Shown here in pieces: positions 43,354 to 59,301 of a stretch of DNA of 64,000 nucleotides; within the stretch, counting starts at the first letter, position 1, and each line of letters opens with the position of its first letter. The DNA comes from Cellulomonas chitinilytica (lineage in GTDB: Bacteria > Actinomycetota > Actinomycetes > Actinomycetales > Cellulomonadaceae): positions 186,001 through 250,000 of the forward strand of contig NZ_BONK01000001.1 in NCBI RefSeq assembly GCF_016862675.1, in the 5' to 3' direction. The notes below the pieces were generated by a model. The model did not search any database and was not told the DNA's origin. It saw nothing but the letters and a program-made list of their open reading frames with translations. The translations under genes and the position numbers were made by a program.

Positions 43354-43920
43354 TCAGTTCTCCTTGAACGGGAAGCCGAGGAGCTTGAGGAAAGCGCGAC
43401 CCTCGTCGTCGGTGTCGGCCGTCGTCACGATCGTGATGTCCATGCCGCGGACGCGATCGATCTTGTCCTGGTCGATCTCGTGGAACATCGACTGCTCCGT
43501 GAGGCCGAAGGTGTAGTTGCCGTGGCCGTCGAACTGCTTGGGCGACAGGCCGCGGAAGTCGCGGATGCGCGGCAGCGCGGTCGACAGCAGGCGGTCCAGG
43601 AACTCCCAGGCACGGTCGCCGCGCAGCGTCACGTGGGCGCCGATCGGCATGCCCTCGCGCAGCTTGAACTGCGCGATGGACTTGCGGGCCTTGGTGACCT
43701 GCGGCTTCTGGCCCGTGATCTGGGTCAGGTCGCGGATCGCGCCGTCGATGAGCTTGGAGTCCTTGGCGGCCTCGCCGACGCCCATGTTCACGACGATCTT
43801 CACCAGACGCGCGGTCTGGTTGATGTTCGCGTGGCTGAACTGCTCGAAGAGGGCCGGCTTGATCTCGTCGTTGTAACGAGTCTTGAGCCGGGGCTGCGCC
43901 GGAGCGGTGATCTCGGTCAT
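43354..43920 (-). CDS. rplE: 50S ribosomal protein L5
   Basis: 188 residues. [59 protein letters not shown] and [37 protein letters not shown] are the family landmarks. It binds 5S rRNA and contacts P-site tRNA. Its start overlaps the rplX stop by one base. Confidence 0.98.
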   Translation of the reverse strand: MTEITAPAQPRLKTRYNDEIKPALFEQFSHANINQTARLVKIVVNMGVGEAAKDSKLIDGAIRDLTQITGQKPQVTKARKSIAQFKLREGMPIGAHVTLRGDRAWEFLDRLLSTALPRIRDFRGLSPKQFDGHGNYTFGLTEQSMFHEIDQDKIDRVRGMDITIVTTADTDDEGRAFLKLLGFPFKEN

Positions 43921-44261
43921 CAGATGTCCTTACCGGAGCGCTTGGCGACGCGGACCCGGACGGTGCGGGTACGGCCGTCGCGCTCGACCTGCTCGGTGCG
44001 GTAGCCGACCCGGGTGCCCTTCTTGGTCTCCGGGTCCACGAGCATCACGTTGCTGATGTGGATGGGGGCCTCGACGGTCTCGATGCCGCCGGTGCGGGTG
44101 CCGCGGGCCGTCTGGCCGGCCTTCACGTGCTTCTGCACGCGCTGCACGCCCTCGACGACGACACGCTGCGTCTCGGTGAGCACCTCGAGGACACGGCCCT
44201 GACGGCCCTTGTCGCGGCCCGAGATGACGAGGACGAGGTCGCCCTTCTTGATCTTCGCCAT
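43920..44261 (-). CDS. rplX: 50S ribosomal protein L24
   Basis: 113 residues: [45 protein letters not shown] holds the KOW motif. An early assembly initiator at the 5' end of 23S rRNA. The last ~15 residues ([14 protein letters not shown]) are basic. It starts two bases after rplN. Confidence 0.98.
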   Translation of the reverse strand: MAKIKKGDLVLVISGRDKGRQGRVLEVLTETQRVVVEGVQRVQKHVKAGQTARGTRTGGIETVEAPIHISNVMLVDPETKKGTRVGYRTEQVERDGRTRTVRVRVAKRSGKDI

Positions 44262-44263
44262 GG

Positions 44264-44632
44264 TCAGAGCACCTCCGGCGCCAGCGAGATGATCTTCATG
44301 AACTTCTTGTCGCGCAGCTCGCGGCCCACGGGGCCGAAGATGCGCGTGCCACGGGGCTCCCCGTCGTTCTTGAGGATCACGGCGGCGTTCTCGTCGAACT
44401 TGATGTAAGAACCGTCCGGACGGCGGCGCTCCTTGCGGGTGCGCACGACGACGGCCTTGACGACGTCGCCCTTCTTGACGTTCCCGCCGGGGATGGCGTC
44501 CTTGACGGTGGCGACGATGATGTCGCCGATGCCGGCGTACCGGCGGCCGGAGCCGCCGAGCACACGGATGCAGAGGATCTCCTTGGCACCCGTGTTGTCA
44601 GCGACACGCAGTCGCGACTCCTGCTGGATCAT
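44264..44632 (-). CDS. rplN: 50S ribosomal protein L14
   Basis: 122 residues: [48 protein letters not shown] and VIRTRKE-like [42 protein letters not shown]. The five-stranded barrel is intact. It begins the spc-like gene run, 142 bases after rpsQ. Confidence 0.98.
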   Translation of the reverse strand: MIQQESRLRVADNTGAKEILCIRVLGGSGRRYAGIGDIIVATVKDAIPGGNVKKGDVVKAVVVRTRKERRRPDGSYIKFDENAAVILKNDGEPRGTRIFGPVGRELRDKKFMKIISLAPEVL

Positions 44633-44692
44633 GACCTACTCCTGTCGTCCGGCGGGTTCTCACCCCGAGCTGGGGCGAGCCTGGCCGCACGT

Positions 44693-44759
44693 AGTTGCCG
44701 TGATGCACACGTCGCGGCGGGTGTCGTCTTGCGTCGGCACCCGCCGCCCGTGGGCAACT
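44693..44759 (-). other. Nested stem structure between rpsQ and rplN
   Basis: The inner stem GCGGCGGGTG (44714-44723) pairs with 44738-44747; the outer stem AGTTGCC (44693-44699) pairs with GGCAACT (44753-44759). Together they enclose most of the 142-base gap. A small CCCC/GGGG hairpin near 44673-44685 precedes the rplN start. Confidence 0.6.
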
Positions 44760-44774
44760 GGGGTGATGCTGGGT

Positions 44775-45068
44775 TTACTTGGCCTTCTCGAGGACCTCGA
44801 CCAGACGCCACCGCTTGGTGGCCGACAGCGGCCGGGTCTCCATGATCAGGACCAGGTCACCGATGCCCGCCGAGCCCTGCTCGTCGTGCGCCTTGACCTT
44901 GCTCGTCCGCCGGATGACCTTGCCGTAGAGCGGGTGCTTGACCCGGTCCTCGACCTCGACCACGACGGTCTTGTCCATCTTGTCGCTCACGACGTAGCCG
45001 CGGCGGGTCTTGCGGTACGGCCGAGCCTCGGCCACCGCAGTCGTCTTCTCGTTCTTCTCGTCGCTCAT
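44775..45068 (-). CDS. rpsQ: 30S ribosomal protein S17
   Basis: 97 residues from ATG 45068; a GTG three codons earlier overlaps the rpmC stop (GTGA) and is the alternative. The OB fold shows [61 protein letters not shown]. It is a primary 16S rRNA 5'-domain binder. It is the last gene of the S10-type group before the structured gap. Confidence 0.97.
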   Translation of the reverse strand: MSDEKNEKTTAVAEARPYRKTRRGYVVSDKMDKTVVVEVEDRVKHPLYGKVIRRTSKVKAHDEQGSAGIGDLVLIMETRPLSATKRWRLVEVLEKAK

Positions 45069-45073
45069 CAGAC

Positions 45074-45313
45074 TCACTCGCTCGCGCTCGGGGCGGTACG
45101 GATGCCGAGCTCGCGCTCACGCAGGATCGTGTAGATCCGCGCGATGTCGCGGCGCACGGCCTTGAGACGCCCGTGGCTCTCGAGCTGACCGGTGGCCGAC
45201 TGGAAGCGGAGGTTGAACAGCTCCTCCTTGGACTTCTTCAGCTCGGCGACCAGCTTCTCGTCGTCGAAGGTGTCCAGCTCGGTGGGAGCCAGGTCCTTGG
45301 TTCCGATAGCCAT
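45074..45313 (-). CDS. rpmC: 50S ribosomal protein L29
   Basis: 79 residues, two long helices: [58 protein letters not shown]. It sits at the polypeptide exit and contacts trigger factor and SRP together with L23. The start overlaps the rplP stop by one base. Confidence 0.98.
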   Translation of the reverse strand: MAIGTKDLAPTELDTFDDEKLVAELKKSKEELFNLRFQSATGQLESHGRLKAVRRDIARIYTILRERELGIRTAPSASE

Positions 45314-45729
45314 CAGTTACCACCCTCGCGAACCACGAAACGGGTCTTCATCGGGAGCTTGTGCTGCGCGCGGCGCATGGCCTCGCGAGCCAGCGGCTCC
45401 GGGACGCCGGCGAGCTCGAACATCACTCGGCCGGGCTTGACGTTGGCGATCCACCACTCGGGCGAGCCCTTGCCGGAACCCATGCGGGTCTCGGCGGGCT
45501 TCTTGGTGAGGGGACGGTCCGGGTAGATGTTGATCCAGACCTTCCCACCACGCTTGATGTGGCGGGTCATGGCGATACGAGCAGCCTCGATCTGCCGGTT
45601 CGTGACGTAGGCGGGCTCGAGAGCCTGGATGCCGTACTCACCGAACGAGATCGACGTACCACCGGTCGCGGCGCCGGAGCGCCCCGGGTGGTGCTGCTTG
45701 CGGTGCTTCAGCCTGCGCGGGATCAGCAC
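45313..45729 (-). CDS. rplP: 50S ribosomal protein L16
   Basis: 138 residues from [93 protein letters not shown]. It organises the A-site finger region of 23S rRNA. Three bases follow rpsC. Confidence 0.98.
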   Translation of the reverse strand: MLIPRRLKHRKQHHPGRSGAATGGTSISFGEYGIQALEPAYVTNRQIEAARIAMTRHIKRGGKVWINIYPDRPLTKKPAETRMGSGKGSPEWWIANVKPGRVMFELAGVPEPLAREAMRRAQHKLPMKTRFVVREGGN

Positions 45730-45732
45730 GGC

Positions 45733-46569
45733 TCAGGCCTCCGTTCCGGTCTCAGGGGCAGCGGCCTCGGCGGCCGGAGCCTCGGTGGCCTCGACGGGGG
45801 CGTCCGAACGCTCACGACGCGGGGCACCCGAACGGGGGCCACGGTCGCCACGCTCGCCACGACCGCCCTCGCCACGCGGACCACGAGCCGGGCGCGGGGC
45901 CTGGGTCGCCTGGTCGCGGGCGAACTCCTTCTCGGTCATGTCGCCCTTGTAGACCCACACCTTGACGCCGATGCGCCCGAAGGTCGTGCGGGCCTCGAAG
46001 AAGCCGTAGTCGATGTTCGCGCGGAGCGTGTGCAGCGGCACACGACCCTCGCGGTAGAACTCCGTGCGGCTCATCTCCGCGCCACCGAGGCGGCCGGAGA
46101 CCTGCACGCGGATGCCCTTGGCACCGGCGCGCTGAGCCGACTGGATGCCCTTGCGCATGGCACGGCGGAACGAGACGCGGCTCGCGAGCTGCTCGGCGAT
46201 GCCCTGGGCGACCAGCTGAGCCTCGATCTCGGCGTTCTTGACCTCGAGGATGTTCAGCTGGACCTGCTTGCCCGTGAGCTTCTCGAGCTCGCCGCGGATG
46301 CGGTCGGCCTCCGCGCCACGACGCCCGATGACGATGCCCGGGCGGGCGGTGTGGATGTCGACGCGGACGCGGTCACGCGTGCGCTCGATCTCGACCTTCG
46401 CGATGCCCGCGCGCTCGAGACCCGTGCTCATGAGCTTGCGGATCTGCACGTCCTCGCGGACGTAGTCGCGGTAGCGCTGACCCGGCTTCGTCGAGTCCGC
46501 GAACCAGCGCGAGCGGTGGTCCGTCGTGATGCCCAGGCGGTACCCGAGCGGGTTGACCTTCTGTCCCAC
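45733..46569 (-). CDS. rpsC: 30S ribosomal protein S3
   Basis: 278 residues from [17 protein letters not shown], the KH domain ([28 protein letters not shown]) and the C-terminal [10 protein letters not shown] are complete by about residue 213. The remaining ~65 residues are a low-complexity tail, first Gly/Arg-rich then Ala/Glu/Thr-rich. It forms the mRNA entry helicase face with S4 and S5. Confidence 0.98.
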   Translation of the reverse strand: MGQKVNPLGYRLGITTDHRSRWFADSTKPGQRYRDYVREDVQIRKLMSTGLERAGIAKVEIERTRDRVRVDIHTARPGIVIGRRGAEADRIRGELEKLTGKQVQLNILEVKNAEIEAQLVAQGIAEQLASRVSFRRAMRKGIQSAQRAGAKGIRVQVSGRLGGAEMSRTEFYREGRVPLHTLRANIDYGFFEARTTFGRIGVKVWVYKGDMTEKEFARDQATQAPRPARGPRGEGGRGERGDRGPRSGAPRRERSDAPVEATEAPAAEAAAPETGTEA

Positions 46570-46937
46570 TATCGGGCCCTTCCCTTCGTCTCACGCTCAG
46601 CGACGACCACGGTGATGTGGCTCGTGCGCTTGAGGATCTGGCTCGCCCGACCCTGCGCCCGCGGCCGGAACCGCTTGAGCGTCGGGCCCTCGTCGACGAA
46701 GACCTCGGAGATGTAGAGGTCCTGCTCGTCCAGACGCTGGCTGTTGCGCTTGGCCCCTTCGACCGCGTTCGCGATCGCCGACTGCACCGTCTTGAGGACG
46801 GGCTCCGCGGCCGCCTGCGGCGCGAACTTCAGCACCGCCACGGCCTCGCCGGCCTGCTTGCCACGGATGAGGTCCACGACGCGCCGGGCCTTCTGGGGCG
46901 TGACGCGGACGAACCGCGCCTTCGCCTTGGCTTCCAT
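46569..46937 (-). CDS. rplV: 50S ribosomal protein L22
   Basis: 122 residues from ATG 46937. [38 protein letters not shown] and the tunnel beta-hairpin region [30 protein letters not shown] are intact, with no change that would suggest macrolide resistance by hairpin deletion. The stop overlaps the rpsC start by one base. Confidence 0.98.
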   Translation of the reverse strand: MEAKAKARFVRVTPQKARRVVDLIRGKQAGEAVAVLKFAPQAAAEPVLKTVQSAIANAVEGAKRNSQRLDEQDLYISEVFVDEGPTLKRFRPRAQGRASQILKRTSHITVVVAERETKGRAR

Positions 46938-46993
46938 TGCTGTCCTGCCTTCTTGTCTCTGCCGGTGAGGGCGTCGCCTGGCTGACCCGGGGG

Positions 46994-47275
46994 TCAGCGG
47001 CGACGACCCTTCCGGTCGTCCTTCTCGTGGCCGCGGAACGTCCGGGTCGGAGCGAACTCGCCGAGCTTGTGCCCGACCATCGACTCCGTCACGAACACCG
47101 GGGTGTGCTTGCGCCCGTCGTGCACGGCGAAGGTGTGGCCGAGGAAGTCCGGGGTGATGACGGAACGGCGCGACCACGTCTTGATGACGTTCTTCGTGCC
47201 GGCCGTGTTCTGGACGTCGACCTTCTTCTGCAGGTGACCGTCGACGAACGGGCCCTTCTTCAGGCTGCGTGGCAT
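46994..47275 (-). CDS. rpsS: 30S ribosomal protein S19
   Basis: 93 residues: [71 protein letters not shown]. It contacts S13 and the A-site tRNA in the 30S head. It follows rplB by 12 bases. Confidence 0.98.
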   Translation of the reverse strand: MPRSLKKGPFVDGHLQKKVDVQNTAGTKNVIKTWSRRSVITPDFLGHTFAVHDGRKHTPVFVTESMVGHKLGEFAPTRTFRGHEKDDRKGRRR

Positions 47276-47287
47276 CTCAGGCTCCTA

Positions 47288-48124
<837 letters not shown>

Positions 48125-48142
48125 GAGTTCTCAGTCCTTCGC

Positions 48143-48445
48143 TCAGCCGACCGGACCGCCGAAGATGTCGATCGTTCCCTCGCGGAGGGTGACGATCGCA
48201 CGCTTCGTGTCCTTGCGGCGGCCGATGCCGAAACGGGTCCGACGAGCCTTGCCCTTGCGGTTCGCCGTGTTGACCGACTCGACCTTGACGCCGAACACCT
48301 GCTCGACGGCGATCTTGATCTCGGTCTTGTTGGCGCGCGGGTCGACGAGGAAGGTGTACTTCCCCTCGTCGAGCAGGCCGTAGCTCTTCTCGGAGACGAC
48401 GGGCGCGACGAGGATGTCGCGCGGGTTCTTGCCGATGTCGCTCAC
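48143..48445 (-). CDS. rplW: 50S ribosomal protein L23
   Basis: 100 residues from [74 protein letters not shown]. The exit-tunnel docking site for trigger factor and SRP. The start overlaps the rplD stop (GTGA). Confidence 0.98.
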   Translation of the reverse strand: MSDIGKNPRDILVAPVVSEKSYGLLDEGKYTFLVDPRANKTEIKIAVEQVFGVKVESVNTANRKGKARRTRFGIGRRKDTKRAIVTLREGTIDIFGGPVG

Positions 48446-49131
48446 TTGGTGTCCTCCAGCTCTGCCTCGGAGGACGTGGCCACGGCGGAGGCGCCCTTCG
48501 GCGGACCCGCGAGGAACGCGTCGAGCGCGCCCTGCGTGAACACGACATCGTCCGAGATCAGGACGTCATAGGTGTTGAGCTGGTCGGAGACCAGCAGGTG
48601 CACCCGCTCGACGTTCCGCAGCGACTTCCACGTGATCTCGTCCGAGCGCTCGACGACGACCAGGACGTTCTTGCGGCCGGACAGGTTGTCCAGCACCGCG
48701 AGAGCGGACTTGGTCGACGGCGCGGTGCCCGGGGCGAAGCCCGAGACGACGTGCACGCGGCCGGCACGGGCGCGGTCCGAGAGAGCACCGCGGAGCGCCG
48801 CGGCCTTCATCTTCTTCGGGGTGCGCTGGGAGTAGTCACGCGGCGTGGGGCCGTGGACGACGCCACCACCGGCGAACTGCGGAGCACGCGTCGAACCCTG
48901 ACGGGCGCGGCCGGTGCCCTTCTGCTTGTACGGCTTCTTGCCGCCACCGCGGACCTCGCCACGCGACTTCGTGTCGTGGGTGCCCTGGCGCGCCGCAGCA
49001 AGCTGCGCGACGACGACCTGGTGGATCAGCGGAACGTTGGTCTGCACGTCGAAGACGTCCGCGGGCAGCTCGGCCTGGCCGGCCTTCTTGCCCGAGGCGT
49101 CGAGGACGTCGACGGTCAGCGTGTCGCTCAT
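48442..49131 (-). CDS. rplD: 50S ribosomal protein L4
   Basis: 229 residues from ATG 49131. The tunnel loop [49 protein letters not shown] is intact. L4 regulates the S10 operon in E. coli, but whether it does so in actinobacteria is uncertain. It starts four bases after rplC. Confidence 0.98.
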   Translation of the reverse strand: MSDTLTVDVLDASGKKAGQAELPADVFDVQTNVPLIHQVVVAQLAAARQGTHDTKSRGEVRGGGKKPYKQKGTGRARQGSTRAPQFAGGGVVHGPTPRDYSQRTPKKMKAAALRGALSDRARAGRVHVVSGFAPGTAPSTKSALAVLDNLSGRKNVLVVVERSDEITWKSLRNVERVHLLVSDQLNTYDVLISDDVVFTQGALDAFLAGPPKGASAVATSSEAELEDTK

Positions 49132-49135
49132 GCGG

Positions 49136-49795
49136 TCACGCACCCTTCGCAGCGGAACGCACGACGACGACGCCGCCCTTGGGGCCGGGAACGGCACCCT
49201 TGACGAGGATGAGACCCCGCTCGGCGTCGACCGCGTGCACGGTCAGGTTCTGGGTGGTCTGACGGGCGACACCCATCCGACCGGCCATCTTGAGGCCCTT
49301 GAAGACTCGCGACGGGGTGGAGGCCCCACCGATCGAGCCGGGCTTGCGGTGGTTGCGGTGCGCACCGTGGGAGGCGCCGACGCCGTGGAAGCCGTGACGC
49401 TTCATCACACCGGCGGTGCCCTTGCCCTTGGTCGTACCGATGACGTCGACGACCGCGCCGGCCTCGAAGGCGGCCGCGGTGATCTCCTGGCCGAGCGTGA
49501 ACTCGGAGGCGTCGGACGTACGGATCTCGGCCACGTGCCGGCGCGGCGTGACGCCGGCCTTCTCGAAGTGGCCCTTGAGCGGCTTGGTGACCTTGGTCGG
49601 CTTGATCTCGCCGTAGGCGAGCTGCACAGCGGCGTAACCGTCGGTCTCAGCGGAGCGGACCTGCGTCACGACGTTCGTGCCGACGGCGACCACGGTGACG
49701 GGCACGAGACGACCGTTGTCGTCCCAGACCTGCGTCATGCCGAGCTTCGTGCCGAGCAGCGCCGTGACGGGGCGCGCGTTCTGCTGGGTAACCAT
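49136..49795 (-). CDS. rplC: 50S ribosomal protein L3
   Basis: 219 residues: [89 protein letters not shown] (the loop reaching the peptidyl transferase centre), ending in a [17 protein letters not shown] strand. It initiates assembly of 23S rRNA domain VI. It follows rpsJ by 22 bases. Confidence 0.98.
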   Translation of the reverse strand: MVTQQNARPVTALLGTKLGMTQVWDDNGRLVPVTVVAVGTNVVTQVRSAETDGYAAVQLAYGEIKPTKVTKPLKGHFEKAGVTPRRHVAEIRTSDASEFTLGQEITAAAFEAGAVVDVIGTTKGKGTAGVMKRHGFHGVGASHGAHRNHRKPGSIGGASTPSRVFKGLKMAGRMGVARQTTQNLTVHAVDAERGLILVKGAVPGPKGGVVVVRSAAKGA

Positions 49796-49817
49796 GAAGA
49801 TCAGTTCCTTCCCAGCG

Positions 49818-50126
49818 TCAGAGCTTGATCTCGATGTTCACGTCCGCAGGCAGGTCGAGACGCATGAGCGAGTCGACGGCCTTCGGCGTGGGATCGATGA
49901 TGTCGATGAGCCGCTTGTGCGTACGCATCTCGAAGTGCTCGCGGCTGTCCTTGTACTTGTGGGGCGACCGGATGACGCAGAAGACGTTCTTCTCCGTCGG
50001 CAGCGGCACCGGACCCACGACCGACGCACCAGCGCGAGTCACCGTGTCGACGATCTTGCGCGCCGAGCTGTCGATGACTTCGTGGTCGTAGGACTTGAGC
50101 CTGATGCGGATCTTCTGTCCCGCCAT
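49818..50126 (-). CDS. rpsJ: 30S ribosomal protein S10
   Basis: 102 residues from ATG 50126: [76 protein letters not shown]. In other bacteria it doubles as NusE in antitermination. First gene of the S10-type operon, with a ~225-base leader. Confidence 0.98.
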   Translation of the reverse strand: MAGQKIRIRLKSYDHEVIDSSARKIVDTVTRAGASVVGPVPLPTEKNVFCVIRSPHKYKDSREHFEMRTHKRLIDIIDPTPKAVDSLMRLDLPADVNIEIKL

Positions 50127-50453
50127 GGCGTCGTCTACTTCTCTCTCTCGAACCGGTCCATCCGACCCCCGCACTCGGGCGTGTCGCGTAGAGCGGCACA
50201 CCACCCTGCTGCGTACCGTGGCGGTACGAGGGCCGTTGGTTGTTGTCGAACCGACCACCATCGGGTGCTCCCCGAGGTCCGGCGGCTCTCCACACGTTTC
50301 CCGCCCTTCCGTGCACAGCGCGCGCGAGCGCACCACCCCGGAAAGGGCAACCTGAACAGTGTGCCAGACCTGACCGAGATACTCCAATCCGGCCAGGCTG
50401 TGCGTTCGCCCACACGTCGCCGGCACGTCGGGCCGCACACGCGCCGGGGACGA
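50127..50453 (-). promoter_or_regulatory. S10 operon promoter and leader
   Basis: Minus-strand TTGGAG (50387-50382), 18 bases, CACACT (50363-50358); a transcript starting near 50351 has a ~225-base leader. The leader contains a small perfect hairpin CGTACCG-tgg-CGGTACG (50212-50228) and ends with a GAGAGAGAAG purine run before the rpsJ ATG. No open reading frame of note is seen, and bases 50388-50453 show nothing recognisable. Confidence 0.6.
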
Positions 50454-50489
50454 CGCAGGGCCCGGGAGCCGAAGCTCCCGGGCCCTGCG
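50454..50489 (-). terminator. Terminator after tuf
   Basis: A perfect 16-bp stem (arm CGCAGGGCCCGGGAGC at 50454-50469 with 50474-50489). On the transcribed strand the loop is UUCG closed by C-G, an exceptionally stable tetraloop. It begins 28 bases past the tuf stop. Confidence 0.9.
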
Positions 50490-50516
50490 CGAAGGATCAG
50501 CCCCGAGGGGCGGTGA

Positions 50517-51710
<1,194 letters not shown>

Positions 51711-51831
51711 TGGGTGTCCTCCTCAGGACTTGGTAGAGATTGCCCGTCTGCCGGTACCGGACGGTACCTGCCAGGCGTGCGGTCCTACGGGTCGGTTTGT
51801 GTGATGGAACTACAGGTGTCGACCTGTGGGA

Positions 51832-53934
<2,103 letters not shown>

Positions 53935-53968
53935 GTGAGTTGCCCCTTGTCGGTTGGCTTTGGGTGGC

Positions 53969-54016
53969 GCTGCCGGCCCGGGTCACCGCCCTGGGGCGGG
54001 TCCGCGGGCCGGCAGC
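53969..54016 (-). other. Stem-loop between rpsG and fusA
   Basis: A 12-bp perfect outer stem (GCTGCCGGCCCG at 53969-53980 with 54005-54016) and a GC-rich inner CCGCC/GGCGG stem fill the 95-base gap, 14 bases past the rpsG stop. Terminator-like within an operon. Confidence 0.65.
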
Positions 54017-54029
54017 GGCCGGCCGGTGA

Positions 54030-54500
54030 TTACCAGCGGTAGTGCGCGAAGGCCTTGTTCGACTCGGCCATCTTGTGCATGTCCTCGCGACGCTTCACGG
54101 CGGCGCCCAGGCCGTTGGAGGCGTCGAGGATCTCGTTCATCAGGCGCTCGGTCATCGTCTTCTCACGACGGGCGCGCGAGTAGTCGGTGAGCCAGCGCAG
54201 CGCGAGCGTGGTCTGGCGGACCGGGCGCACCTCGACGGGGACCTGGTAGGTCGCACCACCGACGCGGCGCGAACGCACCTCGAGCGACGGGCGGACGTTG
54301 TCCAGCGCGCGCTTGAGCACGACGACCGGGTCGCCCTGCGTCTTCTCACGGACGCCCTCGAGGGCGCCGTAGACGATCGCCTCGGCGACGGACTTCTTGC
54401 CGTCGAGCAGGACCTTGTTGATCAGCTGCGTGACGACCGGGGACCCGTAGACGGGGTCGACGATGAGCGGCCGCTTCGGGGCCGGACCCTTGCGAGGCAT
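54030..54500 (-). CDS. rpsG: 30S ribosomal protein S7
   Basis: 156 residues from ATG 54500: [47 protein letters not shown], the beta-hairpin [19 protein letters not shown] and the C-terminal [16 protein letters not shown]. It binds the 3' major domain of 16S rRNA and is the str-operon repressor in E. coli. The start overlaps the rpsL stop by one base. Confidence 0.98.
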   Translation of the reverse strand: MPRKGPAPKRPLIVDPVYGSPVVTQLINKVLLDGKKSVAEAIVYGALEGVREKTQGDPVVVLKRALDNVRPSLEVRSRRVGGATYQVPVEVRPVRQTTLALRWLTDYSRARREKTMTERLMNEILDASNGLGAAVKRREDMHKMAESNKAFAHYRW

Positions 54501-54871
54501 CAGCCCACCTTCTTCGCGCCGTAGCGGCTGCGCGCCTGCTTGCGGTTCTTGACGCCCTGCGTGTCGAGAGCGCCGCGGACGATCTTGTACCGGACACCCG
54601 GGAGGTCCTTCACACGACCGCCGCGCACGAGCACGATCGAGTGCTCCTGCAGGTTGTGGCCGACACCGGGGATGTACGCGGTGACCTCGACCTGGCTCGA
54701 GAGACGCACGCGGGCCACCTTGCGGAGGGCCGAGTTCGGCTTCTTCGGGGTCGTGGTGTAGACGCGGGTGCACACACCGCGTCGCTGGGGGCTGCCCTTG
54801 AGGGCAGGCGTCTTCGACTTGTTCGTCTTCGCCTGCCGGCCCTTGCGGACCAGCTGCTGGATCGTAGGCAC
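54500..54871 (-). CDS. rpsL: 30S ribosomal protein S12
   Basis: 123 residues from GTG 54871. Lys 43 (in [11 protein letters not shown]) and Lys 88 (in [11 protein letters not shown]) are wild type, so no streptomycin-resistance substitution is present at the classical sites. S12 controls decoding accuracy at the A site. First gene of the str operon with a ~290-base leader. Confidence 0.99.
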   Translation of the reverse strand: MPTIQQLVRKGRQAKTNKSKTPALKGSPQRRGVCTRVYTTTPKKPNSALRKVARVRLSSQVEVTAYIPGVGHNLQEHSIVLVRGGRVKDLPGVRYKIVRGALDTQGVKNRKQARSRYGAKKVG

Positions 54872-55167
54872 TACGTCTCCGTCTGTTGGATGAGCTCTGG
54901 TCGACCGGACCCCGTCACCCTGGACGGCCGGCATGGTGGAGGATCGTCGCCCGTCGCGCGACTGCCTCGCTTCACTTGAGTCCCGAACCGACCCCCGCGC
55001 CCGGGCGTGTCGCCCCGGTCTTCTGCGGCGCTCTCCGTCCAGCATGACCTGAGACGGAAGGCTGCGCAGTGGATGGGGGACCACCTGGCACGCTCGGCGC
55101 GCTCCCCCACCGGGGAACCACTTCCGAGTGCATGCGCGAGAGCCCGACGGCGCGGGCACGGTGTCCT
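54872..55167. other. str operon leader
   Basis: About 290 transcribed bases between the promoter and rpsL. I see no open reading frame with coding character and no tRNA; several GC-rich short repeats are present but none forms a long perfect stem. Confidence 0.4.
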
Positions 55168-55208
55168 ACGTTACCTGGCGCCCCGTAGCACCGTCAAAGA
55201 GACGGTGC
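55168..55208 (-). promoter_or_regulatory. str operon promoter with an overlapping inverted repeat
   Basis: Minus-strand TTGACG (55197-55192), 18 bases, TAACGT (55173-55168). The -35 lies inside the perfect dyad GCACCGTCaaagaGACGGTGC (55188-55208). Twelve bases, GGGCGCCAGGTA, immediately before and into the -10 are identical to the rplM promoter. Confidence 0.8.
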
Positions 55209-55250
55209 ACACGCTGCTCAGCGCAGCGCCGGGCAACCAGGCCCCCACGC

Positions 55251-55285
55251 CCGAGGGGGCCCACCATGACGGTGGACCCCCTCGG
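55251..55285 (-). terminator. Terminator after rpoC
   Basis: A 15-bp stem (55251-55265 with 55271-55285; one G-U wobble) and five-base loop, starting 20 bases past the rpoC stop. Confidence 0.85.
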
Positions 55286-55304
55286 GTCGGTGAGGCAGGT
55301 GACG

Positions 55305-59177
<3,873 letters not shown>

Positions 59178-59259
59178 GGGGGGTCCTACTTCCTTCGCTT
59201 GCCGGCCTGCTCTGTGACAGGTCCCCGGCGGACGGAAATGTTGCTAAAGGGTGCGGGCA

Positions 59260-59293
59260 CCCGGTCCGGCCTCCTCACGGCAGCCGGACCGGG
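59260..59293 (-). other. Stem-loop between rpoB and rpoC
   Basis: A perfect 11-bp stem (CCCGGTCCGGC at 59260-59270 with 59283-59293, 12-base loop) nine bases past the rpoB stop. It may tune the rpoB:rpoC ratio or mark RNase processing. Confidence 0.6.
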
Positions 59294-59301
59294 GCTCGAC
59301 G

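Noticed and set aside
55128..55304. tRNA or small RNA gene between rpoC and rpsL
   Set aside because: No cloverleaf can be drawn; the sequence is accounted for by the rpoC terminator and the str promoter with its dyad.
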